Shown piece after piece: positions 50,247 through 63,397 of a stretch of 64,000 nucleotides of DNA; the stretch's first letter is position 1, and every line of letters begins with the position of its first letter. The notes below the pieces were generated by a model, which made no database searches, was not told the origin of the DNA, and saw only the letters and a program-made list of their open reading frames with translations. The stretch covers positions 2,790,001 through 2,854,000 of the forward strand of contig NC_089552.1 in NCBI RefSeq assembly GCF_040115645.1, read 5' to 3'. The translations under genes were made by a program, and so were the position numbers. Origin of the DNA: Euwallacea fornicatus (lineage: Eukaryota; Arthropoda; Insecta; Coleoptera; Curculionidae).

Positions 50247-50906
50247 TTTTATGTAATTTTCCACTGAAATAAACAAAATGTTTCAGTGCTGATGGAAAAG
50301 GTGCAAATGATGAAACTTTGTCCCTGCCAACCGTATCAAAAAGCAGCTGAAAGGACTAGATAGACGTGTGATTTTTGTTTCGCTGCTGCACGTGCCGATT
50401 TCGAAATTCAAGGAAATTTTATCGTGTTAAGACTTAGGAAATATTCATTGGTTGATTACAGTCTAGAATGCTTCAGAACAAACATAAAATAAATATCTGA
50501 AATTTTGCTTGAATATGAAGGAGATATAGAGTAAGGTGGGGTGAATGCAGAGGCAGCGTTTCAGCTGACTCTCTTCGCGTCAAGATGTCGCCACATCCAT
50601 GAAATTATGGATGCGAATATTCTCTCTATAGCTAATTTGGTATTTCTCGTTTCGGCACAGTCGGTGAAGTACTTTCGTTTCGGCCGGTAGTACGCTTCTC
50701 CGGTCCAAATTGAAGCAGGGCCAAAATTTTTTTTTCCTGGGGGGGGGGGGGGGATAGATTTTGATGAATATTTTTTGCTAAGTTCTGATAAAGACCTTTT
50801 ACCGACGAATAAATATTATTTGAAATGATAATTAATTATAAAATTTTGAAATTTTACTACTATTTTCAATTATGTTCTAGGTTTCGTTATTGGTACATTT
50901 GTACGA
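50247..50906. other. Upstream region of the large minus-strand gene
   Basis: The 5' UTR exon boundary of the neighbouring gene lies at 50263 (TTTCAG acceptor on the minus strand), so its promoter should be within or beyond this stretch. A G15 run sits at 50739-50753. No other feature was recognised. Confidence 0.4.
50739..50753. repeat. Run of 15 G
   Basis: An uninterrupted G15 follows a T-rich tract (TTTTTTTTTTCC). Such runs can form quadruplex structures and are prone to length errors in sequencing, so the exact length should not be trusted. Confidence 0.9.
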
Positions 50907-52790
50907 TTGAGTAACCGAAAACGGAACCGTGAAACATGGCAAATATGATGAAAACAGTTCAGAAAAAATGTATTGTTAGAGGTAAAATCAGGGCAGATGG
51001 TCGTTTGTGAGGTCGCCAAATCTTGTCCGACAAATTAAAAAGGGCGATGCGGTAATGTAAAAAAACCTACGAGGGATGCTCATCGGCCCTTCGGGTAATG
51101 TCGAAAGGTCACTAGCAAGATGAGTCAAAGTTTTAGAGAGATGAAGATTTGCTTTGTCGCAGAACGAGATTTTGGGGTGGGTACTACAATTCTTAAAAAT
51201 AAACGAACTCACAACGCTGCTCAAAAATTCTAAGCAAGGGAAAAATGTTTACGGGAATTGGAAAAAAGTTACAGAACCGTGAATATTGGAATATTTTGTT
51301 CTATTTGAAAAAATATTAAATTTACTGACGTAAAAGATCAACCTGGCAATAGATATAATCTTAATTAGTCAAATCTGCGTATAGATCTTACTAAACCCAA
51401 ATTAGTTAGGGAAAATTGAAGACCTGTTCCCATTAGATATTACAGAGATTAGTAATTCAGGTAGAGACAACACCACCATTTTGTTACTGGTCAACATAGT
51501 AAGCGAAAAGGTCGCATTTCTAATAATTTTTTAAGAGATCCGTTCCCACCATCGACGAATGAGTCAGGAAACTGGATATCCAGGAACAATTAGCATAGCT
51601 CTTAAAAACGCCTGGATGGAAACAGATGTTCTCAAGACGTCACGTATCATCCTCTATCGTTTGACCGTACATATTTTAATATCATCCTCGGCGATCATCG
51701 TCCAGCTCTGGTTATGTACGACGGTCACTCCACACGTATTCATGTTGAAAATATTACACTTTTGATACTGACCTCGCACAGCAACCATCTTCTACGACCT
51801 CTGGACGTGTACGTGTTCAAATTTTTTACACATCTGGCATTTCCGCAATGAAGCGACATAGCCCGAAAACTATCTAAATGTTAATTTTTTTAATTTCTGG
51901 AGGTCTTGGAAGCAAATATCATCCGAAATCATTCAAAACGGCTTTGAACAATATGATGTCCGTTCATTTGAACGAACGTGATAAATGATAAGTTTTGCTC
52001 GGAAGCTTTAAACCGTTAGAGGCACTCACAAACAGAGAAGCGCTCTACCTTGCCTCAAGAAAATATATGTACATTCTTCAGAAAATAACAAAAAAATAAC
52101 CTCGAAGGAGCGGCCAGCAGCGGAACATCAATCCATCAACCTCTAAGGAACAGCAGTCATCAACTTCTTAGGTGCAGCAACCATTAATCATCAATAATCA
52201 TCCCACTACTGAACTGCAGGATGCTGATCAATCAATTTCAGATTCATAACCGACAAAATCATTCAAAACAGATACGATAAGACCCCGTCCAGACAAAAAT
52301 GAGCGACAGAGAGTGATTGTGGGATCAGAAATTCTAATTAATGCTGAAGTATTGCAAAGGCTGTTGAAAAAACGAAAAGAGAAACGAAGAGAAAACGAAG
52401 GGAAAAATAAAACTGAAGCGGTGAAGATAAAGATCAGGTCGTGGAATATAGAGACTCACATAACAGAAAAGATTATTTATTTAAATGATTGAGGACAAGA
52501 AATAAAATACAGATACAAGAAAATGATTAAATTCCAAATGTTGACAAAGACAAGTGGGGTCTGTTAAAAGGCACCTCCAAGAAGGATGTTCAATATTTCG
52601 TTGGGCAAGTGAGGAAACCGATGAAAGAGGTATGGGAAGTGAAGTTTTTAAAAACAATTTGTGTGTCAAGACATCAAGTTTAAGAGTTGCCTCTAGTATC
52701 CGTGGACGTGGATACTATCTCGGAAAGTCTATCCATTTTCCATACATTAGAATCCCGAAATTAAGAAAAATTAAGAAGTTTCTAACTTCC
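50907..52790 (+). pseudogene. Decayed pogo/Jerky-type (DDE_1) transposase
   Basis: The DDE_1 domain is visible in pieces broken by stops and frameshifts. SGRDNTTILLLVNIVSEKV is near 51457, GTISIALKNAWMETDVLK near 51576, ALVMYDGHSTRIHVENITLL near 51705 (the family's DGH motif), and NHLLRPLDVYVFKFF near 51780 (the PLD motif). A typical tail GFEQYDVRSF is near 51942. A C-terminal module with KKDVQYFVGQVRKP and EVWEVKFLKT (about 52570-52655) matches domesticated and free pogo-like proteins of insects. The N-terminus (NRKRNRETW, near 50912) is shortened. At least four frame breaks make it non-functional. No terminal repeats were identified, so the limits are approximate. Confidence 0.8.
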
Positions 52791-54276
52791 TCTTTCCGAC
52801 TAAATCGGTTCTGTCTGGAAGTCTGTTACGTTTCTCCCCTTTTGGCGTTTACTTACAAACTGTGTCATTAAATTACGACCGTTGTTACGTTTGCCTCATT
52901 TACCGGGGCAAATGTAGCAGGTCGACGGAGTTAAAAAAGAATTATTGACAAAACGTTGCCATTATTTTTTCGGTTTTAGTTGTCGTAAATCAGTAGTCTA
53001 CTGGCTTGGCTCTCTTCGCAATTTATACAGAATTTTATCTACACTCCTCTATTTTAAACGTTACATCTGTTCAAAAACCAGCTGTACTTACCACTCCTTA
53101 CCATTATTACCCAACAAAATGAAGAAGGCCGACCGAAAGACAGATTATTTCCAATAGGTTAGAGCAATTTTAACTAATGATCTTTTGAGGTACCTACAAT
53201 GTATTGCGCCATTATGTACATATTATAGGTGCATGTAATCTTGATGGATATGTTATTATGTTTTTTGCCGGCCAATTTACGTTTCTCCGTAAGTGTCCGC
53301 TCTCAGATTTTACTGCCCTGATTTCAATCATGCACGATTATTTCTGGTCATAACTGATCTGGACCTCAAAAATTTGGTGTTTATAGCATTACTTACTATA
53401 AAGTGGACCTCCCTATGACGCCATACACACGTTGCGTGTGATATAAATTCGTGAGGTATGAATCACTTAGATTACACAAATACGGACGGCTCCGAACGAT
53501 TAACTTACTTGTTATATTTGAAATAATTCTTTCTTAACAATCAGACTTACACCGCTACAAGACAATGATTCTCATGGCCGATGAGTTATAAATGTCCTTA
53601 CCGTTTTGCTCCTTCATCTACCCTGTTATAATCATCCGTCTTATATGAACCAGTACTATAAGGGCTCTCTGTACCTACTTACGAAATTCGATTACCCGAT
53701 ACTACACACGGTACCGGCCTTGTGGGGAAGTTGGGCGGCGAATTTTCCTGGCCGGCAGTTTCTTTTGGAGGTAGGGGGTGGCGATGCAAAATTTCGCCCA
53801 AGACGACAGATTGGCTAACACCGGTCCTGACTACAGAAAACTAAAATTTGACCCTGTCCACAATGGGACACGCATGAACTTTTGTCACAATTATCTTGCG
53901 CCGGCAAAATACCAGACACATATCGCATGACATATACCAAAAAGCTCCGCATCATTATCACATTATTACAATCCTTTATTCTGCATCTAATATCTGAACA
54001 AATACGCGTTAACAGCCATGTGAGAGCAACCACGTGGTCTGTCGGCCACATGGGCAAAACCTTGAACAACTTGAACACGTGGTACCGACGGCATTCCCCA
54101 TCGGCCGCCTAGCAACGGTCGATTTCGTCATCTTTTCGAAGAACCAACAATCCCACCAAATCGACCAATCTATTCCCAGAAAAAGAACACGCCTCTCTCG
54201 TTTTAATGTGCCTGAACTAACGCACTTCATGTTGGCGCCTCTCGAACAAGAATGACGTAATACCTTAAATTTTGAA
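52791..54276. other. Intergenic, no gene supported
   Basis: Frames at 52945-53157 and 53606-53818 have no recognised similarity. From about 53600 the GC content rises compared with the flanks, which may mean undetected exons on the minus strand (see the next gene). Nothing firm can be called. Confidence 0.4.
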
Positions 54277-54849
54277 TTAAGGGTGGTCCGACAAAGACGG
54301 TCTGATAAGGAAACGACAGGTTTCAATTCTGACCACCTTCCAAGAACTCATGACGCGACACGACGCTTGACTTTTGATAAAACCAACTGAGGTATATTGT
54401 ATTAAAAATCAGACGTATCTACCTGATGAGGAACACGGTGCGTTTTTCATGGGAACATCCAGTTTCGGTTTAAGATTTTTCTTGTAAACTTTCAGATATT
54501 TCGGAGTTTTGGAGGAATTCGCAGTAAGGCACTGGGCGTATATCTTCCTTTTCAAATTTGCGTGAAGACCTAAGGGTTGAACCGTCTTGCTCACATTAGA
54601 CGGGCCTAAAGAATATGCCAATTAATTTATTACGTATTACGCAATACCGACAATTCTACCTTGGTTTTCCTTTATGTTTGGCACGTCTTCGAAGCTCATG
54701 GCAGGACACAAGGAAGTGTGCCGAACGGCGGAAGTTCGCTGCAATTTGAGTGGTGGGCCCTTCCAATTAACTGCAGTCCATTGAGGTGCCACCCGCGCAA
54801 CTTGCTCTCTACTTAATGCGAAATAGGAAAAAAATAATAACACAAAAAT
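54277..54849 (-). CDS. Tentative gene, possibly secreted, 3 exons, 5' end missing
   Basis: Exon A (54849-54648) follows a TTCAG acceptor and begins IFVLLFFSYFALSREQVARV, a hydrophobic stretch like a signal peptide that lacks its Met, so a first exon lies upstream. It joins exon B (54605-54423) across a 42-nt intron, giving RIVGPSNVSKTVQ in frame. Exon B is Lys-rich (KTPKYLKVYKKNLKPKLDV) and ends before GTAGAT. Exon C (54365-54277) is in phase and ends in a stop. The product has five Cys, which might form disulphides. No family was recognised. The A-B join is short and uses a GTATTG donor; C is the weakest part. A chance assembly in GC-richer DNA remains possible. Confidence 0.35.
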
Positions 54850-57800
54850 CTGAACGCACCCCGTGGAAGATGTGCTACTAGTAACCGTGGCTGTCCTGTA
54901 GGGCGTCGTGGAATTTCTGGAATCGGTTACGAGAGGTCTTTCACCAAAACTTGATTTTAAAGTCCCGTGAGGACGCTAAGAAAGTATTAAAACGAATTAA
55001 GAAGAAAGCTCTTGTTTAACTAGTTACATTAAGTTTTTTTAAGGTCTGGCATCCTGAAGACTCGCAAAATGCAGATTCCGGAAGAGGTTCGTGTATTGAC
55101 TCTACTACCACTTTTTTCTCCATGGTGTTTTCCCTGGAATCGAAGTATAATACTATTTTTAGACCAAACTCCAGTGAGGACGTGAATATGAAAGGATCAC
55201 ATGTCCACTTCTAACAAAGAACACTTGCAGAAAAATCACACACAGTGATGGTGCTTATGTTAAAGTGTTGCTTAAACACCAGCACCCTGTACAGATTAAT
55301 TGTGAATTTTCTTTAATATAAATTTATTTTCAGGTTTCTTAATTTTTCTATGTAATATGAGCTATTTTTATAATTACTTCATCAAGTAAGGTAATACCTC
55401 TAGCCCATACTAATTTACTATAAGATGGAAATTCGTGATGCACCTCAGTATAACGCAGCTGCCTCAATGGTAGGCACATTCTGAACTTAGGTAAAGTCAG
55501 CTAATTAATAAATATTGTTACACTCCTCGAAGAATGGAGAATAAGTGAAACAGGCTGTTCCCCATTGTGCTCCAGAGTTCATGTGAGCTTAGCCTGGTGA
55601 GGGGTCCCTGTCCTACGACGTACCATAATAGTTAGACTCGTCAAGGTAAAAAACAGTCACATGTGCTGCTCACATTGCCAATATGCAAAATACGTGACCT
55701 AGCAGGTTGAGAATTTTTTGAATATGAGTTACGAGACAACCCCCAGCCTGGTGATGGCAAGTTGTGTGGGGTGGTGTTGGTAAGTGGCAATGCTTGGATA
55801 GGCACGTTCGCAAGTCCAACTTTTTCTTATAATTCAGGAAACTGTATGTGTTCCACTAGTTTTCCTGTAGATTTAAGGAAATCTCAAAACGGCAGTCATG
55901 GCAACTCGCTCGCGTATTATTGCATACTCGATCTGAGTCAACATTGGCTACCGCGATTCTTGATTACGCAGCCGCAGCTCAGCACACTTAAGCTAGATAT
56001 TTTAATACGTAACTAATAGAAAAATGATTGAAATGTCATAGTTTTTATTCTCAATATACATTATCATTGGTAGTGATTGTGGGCAAAGAATAATCATGAT
56101 AGCGCCTTAATGTACATGTGCAACAGGTTAAATTGGCAGGTTTAGGATGGTAAAAGAAAATTCTTTCTACTCTCAAAAGGTCCACGTTTCAACCATATCA
56201 TTATTTAGAAGTCCTTAGGGCTATTCGATTCCAAGGGAGTTTATGACTTCATCTTGCCCATTAGCGCATGATACTTCTTGGCAGGCCACAATTTTAGAAT
56301 ATCGGAAAGCCAGATGGCAATAAGGCTAAATCAATCTCAACGTTTAACTGCGACCCAATGGCCCACATCTCAAATTTAAATTACGAGATGCCTGTTGTCA
56401 TTATTTCCTTAATAAAAAAAGAAACTCTCTATCAAAAGCTCAAAATCGTGCCAAACGAGGATGTAAAATAAAGTCCTGTACGCATACATTCTACTTCCAA
56501 TTAATCAGTGGCAGTAGGGCACCTGTTGGGGACGCCTTTGAAGATCAAATTGACTGCGAAACTGGTTAGATTCATTGAAAATTCTAACAATTATTTTTTT
56601 TAAGCAACAAAACGAGTCAGTTGCTTCTAAAGTTTTATGTTCTTCAGAACACCGCCATCAGCGGATTTTTTTACCCTTAAGAATTCCTGTAGGAATTGTT
56701 GATGGACGATCTTTCTTTAAGGCTTTGAAGGTTCTTATTTCTTAACAACATCCCGAAGCAACTTTTAAAATTTGTTTTAATTGACGTCGTGGAGCAACCA
56801 GCCCAGTGCAAGAACCTCCCAGAAACTGAACAAAAGTTTAAATAAAGCCACAAAATATAACCACACCTCCTAGTACTTTGCCTTAACCCATTATACCCTA
56901 ATGAAGGCTCATTTAAAAGATCTTGATTGAACTGAACGACAACCAGCCTAATTTCCCACACAAATCCGAGCTCGTTAAGATTTCTTGTGCCTAGTGTCGA
57001 GATAATACACGTATCAACTCTTCAATTCTGCGTATGCTGCGTGTAAGGTCACGATCTTAATTGCAAATTTTGCAGTTGCTCAGTTGCAAAATTAACACGA
57101 AATCGGAAAATACTAATTATGCGAGTTTTTTTTTCATTAAGACTTCATTGTCCATAGCAATGCCTATGGGTAGCTGAGAAGGGACAGTATGCTTCTACAG
57201 TTGGGCACGTGCACTAATTATTGCCCCTTCTTCAACTGAAATTTCCCCATAGAATAATCGGTTAATAACTACGAAAAGAAAGGATGTTTTAATGAGGATA
57301 ATTGGCAATAAATGAAGAATGCAAGTGACGGCATCTGGTGATGTTAATTTAACAAATTAAACCAGTTCCGACTCGCTCTTAATGGAACAGCCCATACCTT
57401 AGCGTCATTGACAGATAAATCTGACCGTTGCGAAGGACTATAGTTATTGGTCTCTGAACTAGTTCAAACCGATTCTTTGAAGTTGAAGCCTGGCATGACT
57501 TTTATTTAATTGATTTGTCTGGACAAACGTTGGAATTTGGCCTAAACTGCGACATTAAATAAATTCAGAGTTTTCCTTCTAAAAGTAATTGTGGCTTGTG
57601 TCAACAAACTGTAGGCGGCAGGAATAAATTCTAATAAATTCGTTTTTGGGTGCTGCAGGATGAATGAGCTCGAATTATTTGGGTGATGCCTAAAGGCAAA
57701 CAAACCCTCTATCAACGCAAAAAAAACTCTACAAGGGAGAAAGATCATTTACATGTACGGAGTCACCGACCTCCACGTTTTGTTCGGTGATACCGCGGTT

Positions 57801-60800
57801 TCTCTTTCGATCTCCCTTCACCCAATTAGAGCCAAAAGTCACCAATACGCATACATGTTCCTAGAATTTCCCAATTAAAAGCGCCATATCTTGACCAAAA
57901 TTCCGAAAATTTCATTTCCCGTATCACCTTACAAAACATCATAACCGAACGGGGAGTTAAGGCATCTGGTTGCTAACCGACCATTTAAAAATCTATATTT
58001 CGTATCACCACTATTGTAAGGTCAAACTAATCAGAGTAGTTGCGTCGCACTTGCATCTGAGCATTACGACTGATTTTTGGGCAGAGACCATAAATTTTTT
58101 TTTTATTTGTAAATGGATAGTGTGTAGACTCCATGCGGTCTCTCACGTATGCACCCAATTGATCATCCCGTAGTTCCATTATTATTTCATTTAATAGATT
58201 TACATGCAACATTCCTGCTGGTTAATCAATATGGGTCAAGATGCCTATAAATGATTAGTCACATTTGTATGGTGATATACTGGTTACTGTGACATTAAGT
58301 AATAATTCACTTTTTAAAGTTACTGCTTATTAGTAGTACATATGTAACTGGTTTTCGATTGGTATTGGGAAAGGAGATTTGGAGGTTTTATGAAGCGGAA
58401 ATACGTAGTATTCATGTATGTATATGTGTAAAGTACCTGAGGTTGGTCATGGTCGTGAGGATCTCTGAGTTTTGCACTGGAAGGAACGAGATTATTTTCT
58501 TTATGCGGAAATTAACGCATGTTTGTAATGAAATAATATAAAAATAAATCTCGCAAAAAGACCTTCAAATCTATTATATAACGACCGTCACAAGAAAACA
58601 TAAATTTCTAGGCCATTTGACTCATTCTCCAGATTCCTTTGATGTTTCACGCAGGAAATCTAACCTCGGATGGAGTCTCAAAAACCGTTGCCAATATTTT
58701 TTGTCACCAAAAGATGTTTCAGAACTTTTCTTGGTAATTTGGCGAAGTTTCCAAAGTCACTAAATTTGATTAATGAATTGAAAATTGAAATTTGATGTTG
58801 AAAAATGTACCATTAAAAATGAGAAGATCGAAATATTCAAAAGAGAATTCTGTTTAAACCAGGGAAATGGCAACACATCGATTTAATTTTGTTCAAGATG
58901 ATGTGGTAACATGGCGAAGGAACGTATCAAATTTTCAATTAAAAAATTATGGGAAAAACACTTGATATAAAGTGGACCAAGAAACGTGCGTTAGTAAGCG
59001 GCGGCCACTTGAAGTTTAATTTATAATTAAAAGTTTCCAGTTTTGGTAATAATAGAAATTTATTTTTGAGTCACTTAACCTTGTGCCAACCTGCCTTTTC
59101 CGACTGAAACACAAAATAGAAAAAAAAACACGTTTTTTTTTTTAACTAAGCAAGACACTATAGTTTTTTAATTATTTATTCTTTTATTACTACTTTCTAA
59201 TACGAGAGCATTTTTAAGGCCCTATTTTATGTTTTCAAAGGCAAGAATTTTATTCTTCTTACATCAACTTTAAATTTTTGAAATTTTCTTTTTTCTAAGA
59301 AGCATTTGAACCTCGCAAATTCAAAAATTTACTTACTCAAAACATAAAATATTCCACCATAAGTTTTTTTGTATTCTTTTAAATGTCGAAAAAGAGACCT
59401 CGACTTTTATGGATTACAATCAACAGTCCTCATCAGACAACGATCTGTTGTCAAAGTTAAGCATTTTTTGTAAAGTTTTGAAATCAATGACTGGCTTCTG
59501 ATTTTAAGAATAGTTGAAAAAACGTTCTGAAAGTAAATTAGTAGGGCCTTTTTGGGACCCTAGAAAATGACACTTTCTCCACTTCAGCGCACTTGTGGTT
59601 ACTAATCATAACGGAATCCGTAATTTACGGATGGATAGCGGCGAACTTCGTTATCTCTGTGGTTATTTTACTCAAGCGCATTCTAGTGGCGCTTTTTTTC
59701 ATTGTTTCAATTAAATGACTACTTTAATTAAAGAATTGTTTCCCAAATAAATTGAGCTACTAAAATCTAAATTTCTAGTTTGCTAAGGTACAATTAGCAT
59801 AAGGTTTTAAGAATAGAAAAAAATATAAAATTTTCTAAGCCGAGCAAGTGGAATTTCAAAAAACTCTTAACTTAGTGTCCATCCGTAACCTTTATTGTTA
59901 TTAAGCAAAAAGATAAACATTCTCAATCTTAAGGGTTCTAAGAAGTTTCTAGTGAAAAGTGTGACGTCAGTTTTGGCAAGTCAGGACCTGATCAAAAATA
60001 AAATAGGAAAAATAAAAGTCGGAGGCCTTATTAGAGAAAAAAACTGACAGTGGGTGCCTGGAAAAGAAATTTTTACTGAAAAAAAAAATCATATTCTTAT
60101 AGAGGATTCAAAAGTCCGTACCTGAAAAAAGGTCTCTGGGATTTCCAATATACTCAATAATAATAACAAAAAAAGATGAAAATTTATTTTTCGGTAAATG
60201 CTGTTACATATGCAAAATTCGATTAGTAACCGCAAATTCCGAAAAGAGTCGTGTAATAAAAAAAGATCGCCCAAAAATCTAATTAATTTGAACGTAATTA
60301 ATGAAATCCTAAAGTTGGATTGATTCCCTACTTTGATTCCATATCTCCATCATCTTGCCATAACATGGGAAAATAATTAAACAATAATTACACTTATGAC
60401 CCATGAAAAAATATATATACGTAATTAACTAACTAATATGTCCCCAAGCGCTCGTAATTAGAATTAGTTTATTGTTAAGATCGAAAACAACAGCTACAAG
60501 TGCCCCCTGATGAGTTTAATAGGCCAGTTGGCTTGAACAACATTACCCCCAATTTGCTGTTTTTGGGGTCGTCTTCAAATAGGGACAACCGACGCCTCTG
60601 TAAATAGGCTCCCGCCTCTATTTTTATAAATTAAGTACTCATTATTAATTAGAGCAGGGGTGCACTTTGAGACCTGAGGAAGTACTGATACCTCCCTGCT
60701 CCCCCAGTTAAAATAGAAATAAATTTCAACAACAACTTTTGAGAGGTTTCAATTGGATCTTCCATAGCTTCTTTCCAATTTAGTTTTTTAGTCTGCCGGA

Positions 60801-60918
60801 GAGAAGAAAGGGGGTAAAAAGTGCTCAATCTTAACGGAGGCTTTTTCCGATAGCTGCGCGTCGTTTGACTTGTCCTCCATCCCCTAGCCCGGTCCTGATA
60901 ATTATTTCTTCTCGTTCG
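54850..60918. other. Long intergenic region, no gene supported
   Basis: About 6 kb without a frame that shows both splice context and family resemblance. Frames at 55762-56016, 56677-56961 and 57542-57748 were considered and not supported. The DNA becomes strongly AT-rich after 58.5 kb. A pair of 11-base inverted words (59625 and 59878) is the only other structure noted. Confidence 0.5.
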
Positions 60919-60979
60919 TATATATAAATATCTAAGGGTTGACTTCATCACTCTGAGTTGTGTCGAGCACCGAATCAAG
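60919..60979 (+). promoter_or_regulatory. TATA-type promoter and short 5' UTR
   Basis: TATATATAAATA at 60919-60930 is followed about 30 bp later by ATCACTCTG (about 60948-60956), which fits an arthropod initiator (TCAGT-like). A 29-nt leader then leads to ATG at 60980. Spacing and order match a focused TATA promoter, common in insect cuticle and other tissue-specific genes. Confidence 0.6.
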
Positions 60980-63397
60980 ATGGTAAGTACCCTTTTTTAA
61001 TCACCTCAAAAATGTGTGTCACGAGTTAGAAATTTCAATTGCTTAAAGTAGTTGGAACAATGTTATGTCATTATTACTTAACGAAATTGATGGATCAATT
61101 TACAGACTCTGCTTGAGCTTAGTCTCACGTGAAATATGCAAGATACATGGATTCAATGCCACAGACAGTTTAAAAATCTCTAGCTTTAACCTGATTATAA
61201 CATTTAAACTGGTTGTATCCTGATTTCTTTAAAATGTGTGGTTTTGACCACATTAAACAGCATTTCTGGCCCTTTCACAATGTTTGCCAAAAAACCTATT
61301 AAAAAAGCGATTTTGGGCAGCGCCAACCTGTCTTACGGATTGCTAAGTATAAAACCGACAAATTATTGGTGACATTAATTACATGAAATTACTTTAGGCC
61401 TGTGGGAGTGTTCAATCTCTCCAAATTTTCCGATATTTGCATAGATTTGTTTGTGCAGTGATTTAAAGCGGATTTGTTATTATTGTGGTCGGTGGTGAAG
61501 GTTTTAAAAAAATAATGGTAAGCCCTCTAACTAATAAACTTTAATAAGAATAGATTGACATGAACAGATAGATTTTTTTTCAAAAGGTTGGCACTCATGG
61601 CAGGTAATCACTGTGTAATTATTACACTGTGATTTTGTAATTAAAAAAATATATTTCTGAAAATATGATTTATCATTCAGATTTATTTCAACACATACGA
61701 CAAACATAAATGAAAGATGAGAACAAGAAATTTATAATTTTGTGATGCCGGCGGTGCGATTTCGATTTTGTGATTAAAAAACCAAAAAAGTTAGTTTTTT
61801 AAATGTGATTTCTCATTGTTGAGGGGAATATGAGTGAGAGATGAGAGCAGGACATTTTTAGTTACAAACACATTTTCCTTTTCAATAAACGGAGCCACAT
61901 TTTCTGATTTGTCCAAATTTTCCCTATACCTCCAAGAGGTTATAAGATATTTTCCTCAAACATTGTCATAACGCTACTAACTTATCATTAGTTGTTATTA
62001 AGAAGCTAAAGAATGACACTCACTCTTATGCGGGGTTATGCAACTTTTATCCCTCCCCAACTTTTTGCTGGTGTGATACTGACCCCCTTTCTCTCCAAAA
62101 AAATTTGAATTCTTTATTAAATCGAGCTTGATCATATTACATATTTTCGTCTGCCTGTTACCGTTTATTTACGTATTTATTCAAATGAGCCGCCTGCATG
62201 TCCTCTTCGAGGAGACATTTTCAGAAAACTAACAAAGACCTCCTCATAGTATGACTCGCACATGTACATGCAGCCAAAAGGTGGTTATATTTTTCAGAAA
62301 CACCTTGCAAAATTGAAAACAAATGTATTCATGCGAGCTGGAGGAACAGGGAATTATAAAAAAAGAAAGATCATGTGAAACGCTCTAATCAACAAGTAAG
62401 GGAGAGAGAGGCTCTGGACTTTAAGTTTAAGTGACATTTCAGCAACTGGCGGTGCACGAACTTCAGAAAAAGGAAAATTATATAAAGTAAATCCGCGTTC
62501 TTCCGTATGTATCGTGAGTTTCTCCACAATTTTCTTCAACTAATGCTTGCGGTCCCTACACGCCACATGGAAACGTTCAAACGCGTTTCATTAATCTACT
62601 TCTAAAACATTCAATGGGTGCCACCTGTTCTTCGCAGCCTTATTCATCTTTTTACGCGAGCGTGAGGTAAAGGCTCTTTTAGTTTCAATTTACCGCACAG
62701 CACCACTACCAAAGCGACGCATCGCTTTACCAGCACAAACAATGACCGCACTTAACAGGTAAAACACCTGTTTCGGATAATCATGCTTTGGCATTTCGTT
62801 TCCAGAAGTCCCCGGCTTATAATAAATGCCGATGTCTGATTTACAAGCTTAACCGTTTTTTTTTACTCCAGAACTTTGTTGAATGGACACAGTTTAATAA
62901 AAAATTATTTTAACTATTTCCATGATGACTTCTCATCAGAAGCCGCCAAAGAAGGAAGTTTGAAAACATTACGATTAAAACCTTTTAAAGCACCCTTAGA
63001 CCTTCCATTGTTACAAAGGCAATTTGCATCGAAATGACGTTTTTAGACTCACATTTCTTAATTAGGTCTTAATTTATTTTTAATCATTAAAATGTGTAAA
63101 ACAGTTTCGCTTTTGTGCTGAGAACAGCTTTTCAAATGTACTCAGAATTCTTAAATATGGTTAAACAGCGTTAAAAAAAAATCGTTTACTGAAAGATTAC
63201 TCCTAATTAGGAGTCATCCTCCTTTCGTTTTCCATTGAGAAAAATGGCGCCGTTCAATCAAGATTCAATGAGCTCGAAAATTGCCCTTATTTATGTATCA
63301 CATTCCTTTTTTCCTTTCGTTGTGTTGTACCAATTATAGAAAATGTCCCGCGGTCTAATGGCCGTTATGCTTATTCTTTTCGTTCGGTTTGTGGAAG
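60980..63397 (+). CDS. Probable secreted-protein gene, 5' part only (ATG exon plus signal-peptide exon)
   Basis: The ATG at 60980-60982 is directly followed by a consensus donor GTAAGT. Insect cuticle-protein genes often have a first coding exon of only a few bases. The best partner I found is 63340-63397, after a strong pyrimidine tract and ATTATAG. It would give M-KMSRGLMAVMLILFVRFVEG, a convincing signal peptide ending in a likely cleavage site. That exon then meets GTTAAT, a donor form also used in ATP7 exon 9; without splicing it stops at once. The rest of the gene would lie beyond the window. The 2.36-kb intron and the link between both exons are inference. Confidence 0.4.
60983..63339. 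other. Presumed first intron of the TATA-promoter gene
   Basis: AT-rich, with no coding sequence recognised on either strand. Other acceptor-like sites were checked: the one at about 61454 would give an immediate stop, and the one at about 62636 gives no hydrophobic leader. Confidence 0.35.

Noticed and set aside
54009..54326. Cys- and Trp-rich minus-strand frame of 105 codons
   Set aside because: Overlaps the tentative exon C in another frame and shows no family pattern; kept neither as gene nor as alternative.
55279..55291. CACCCTGTA word resembling the right end of a TACAGGGTG element
   Set aside because: No left partner was found within several kilobases.
59625..59888. Pair of 11-base inverted words (TTACGGATGGA)
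   Set aside because: Too short and without target duplication or terminal position to call an element.
60649..60978. 109-codon minus-strand frame over the TATA promoter
   Set aside because: Low-complexity basic composition, no similarity, and it lies antisense to a better-supported promoter and first exon.
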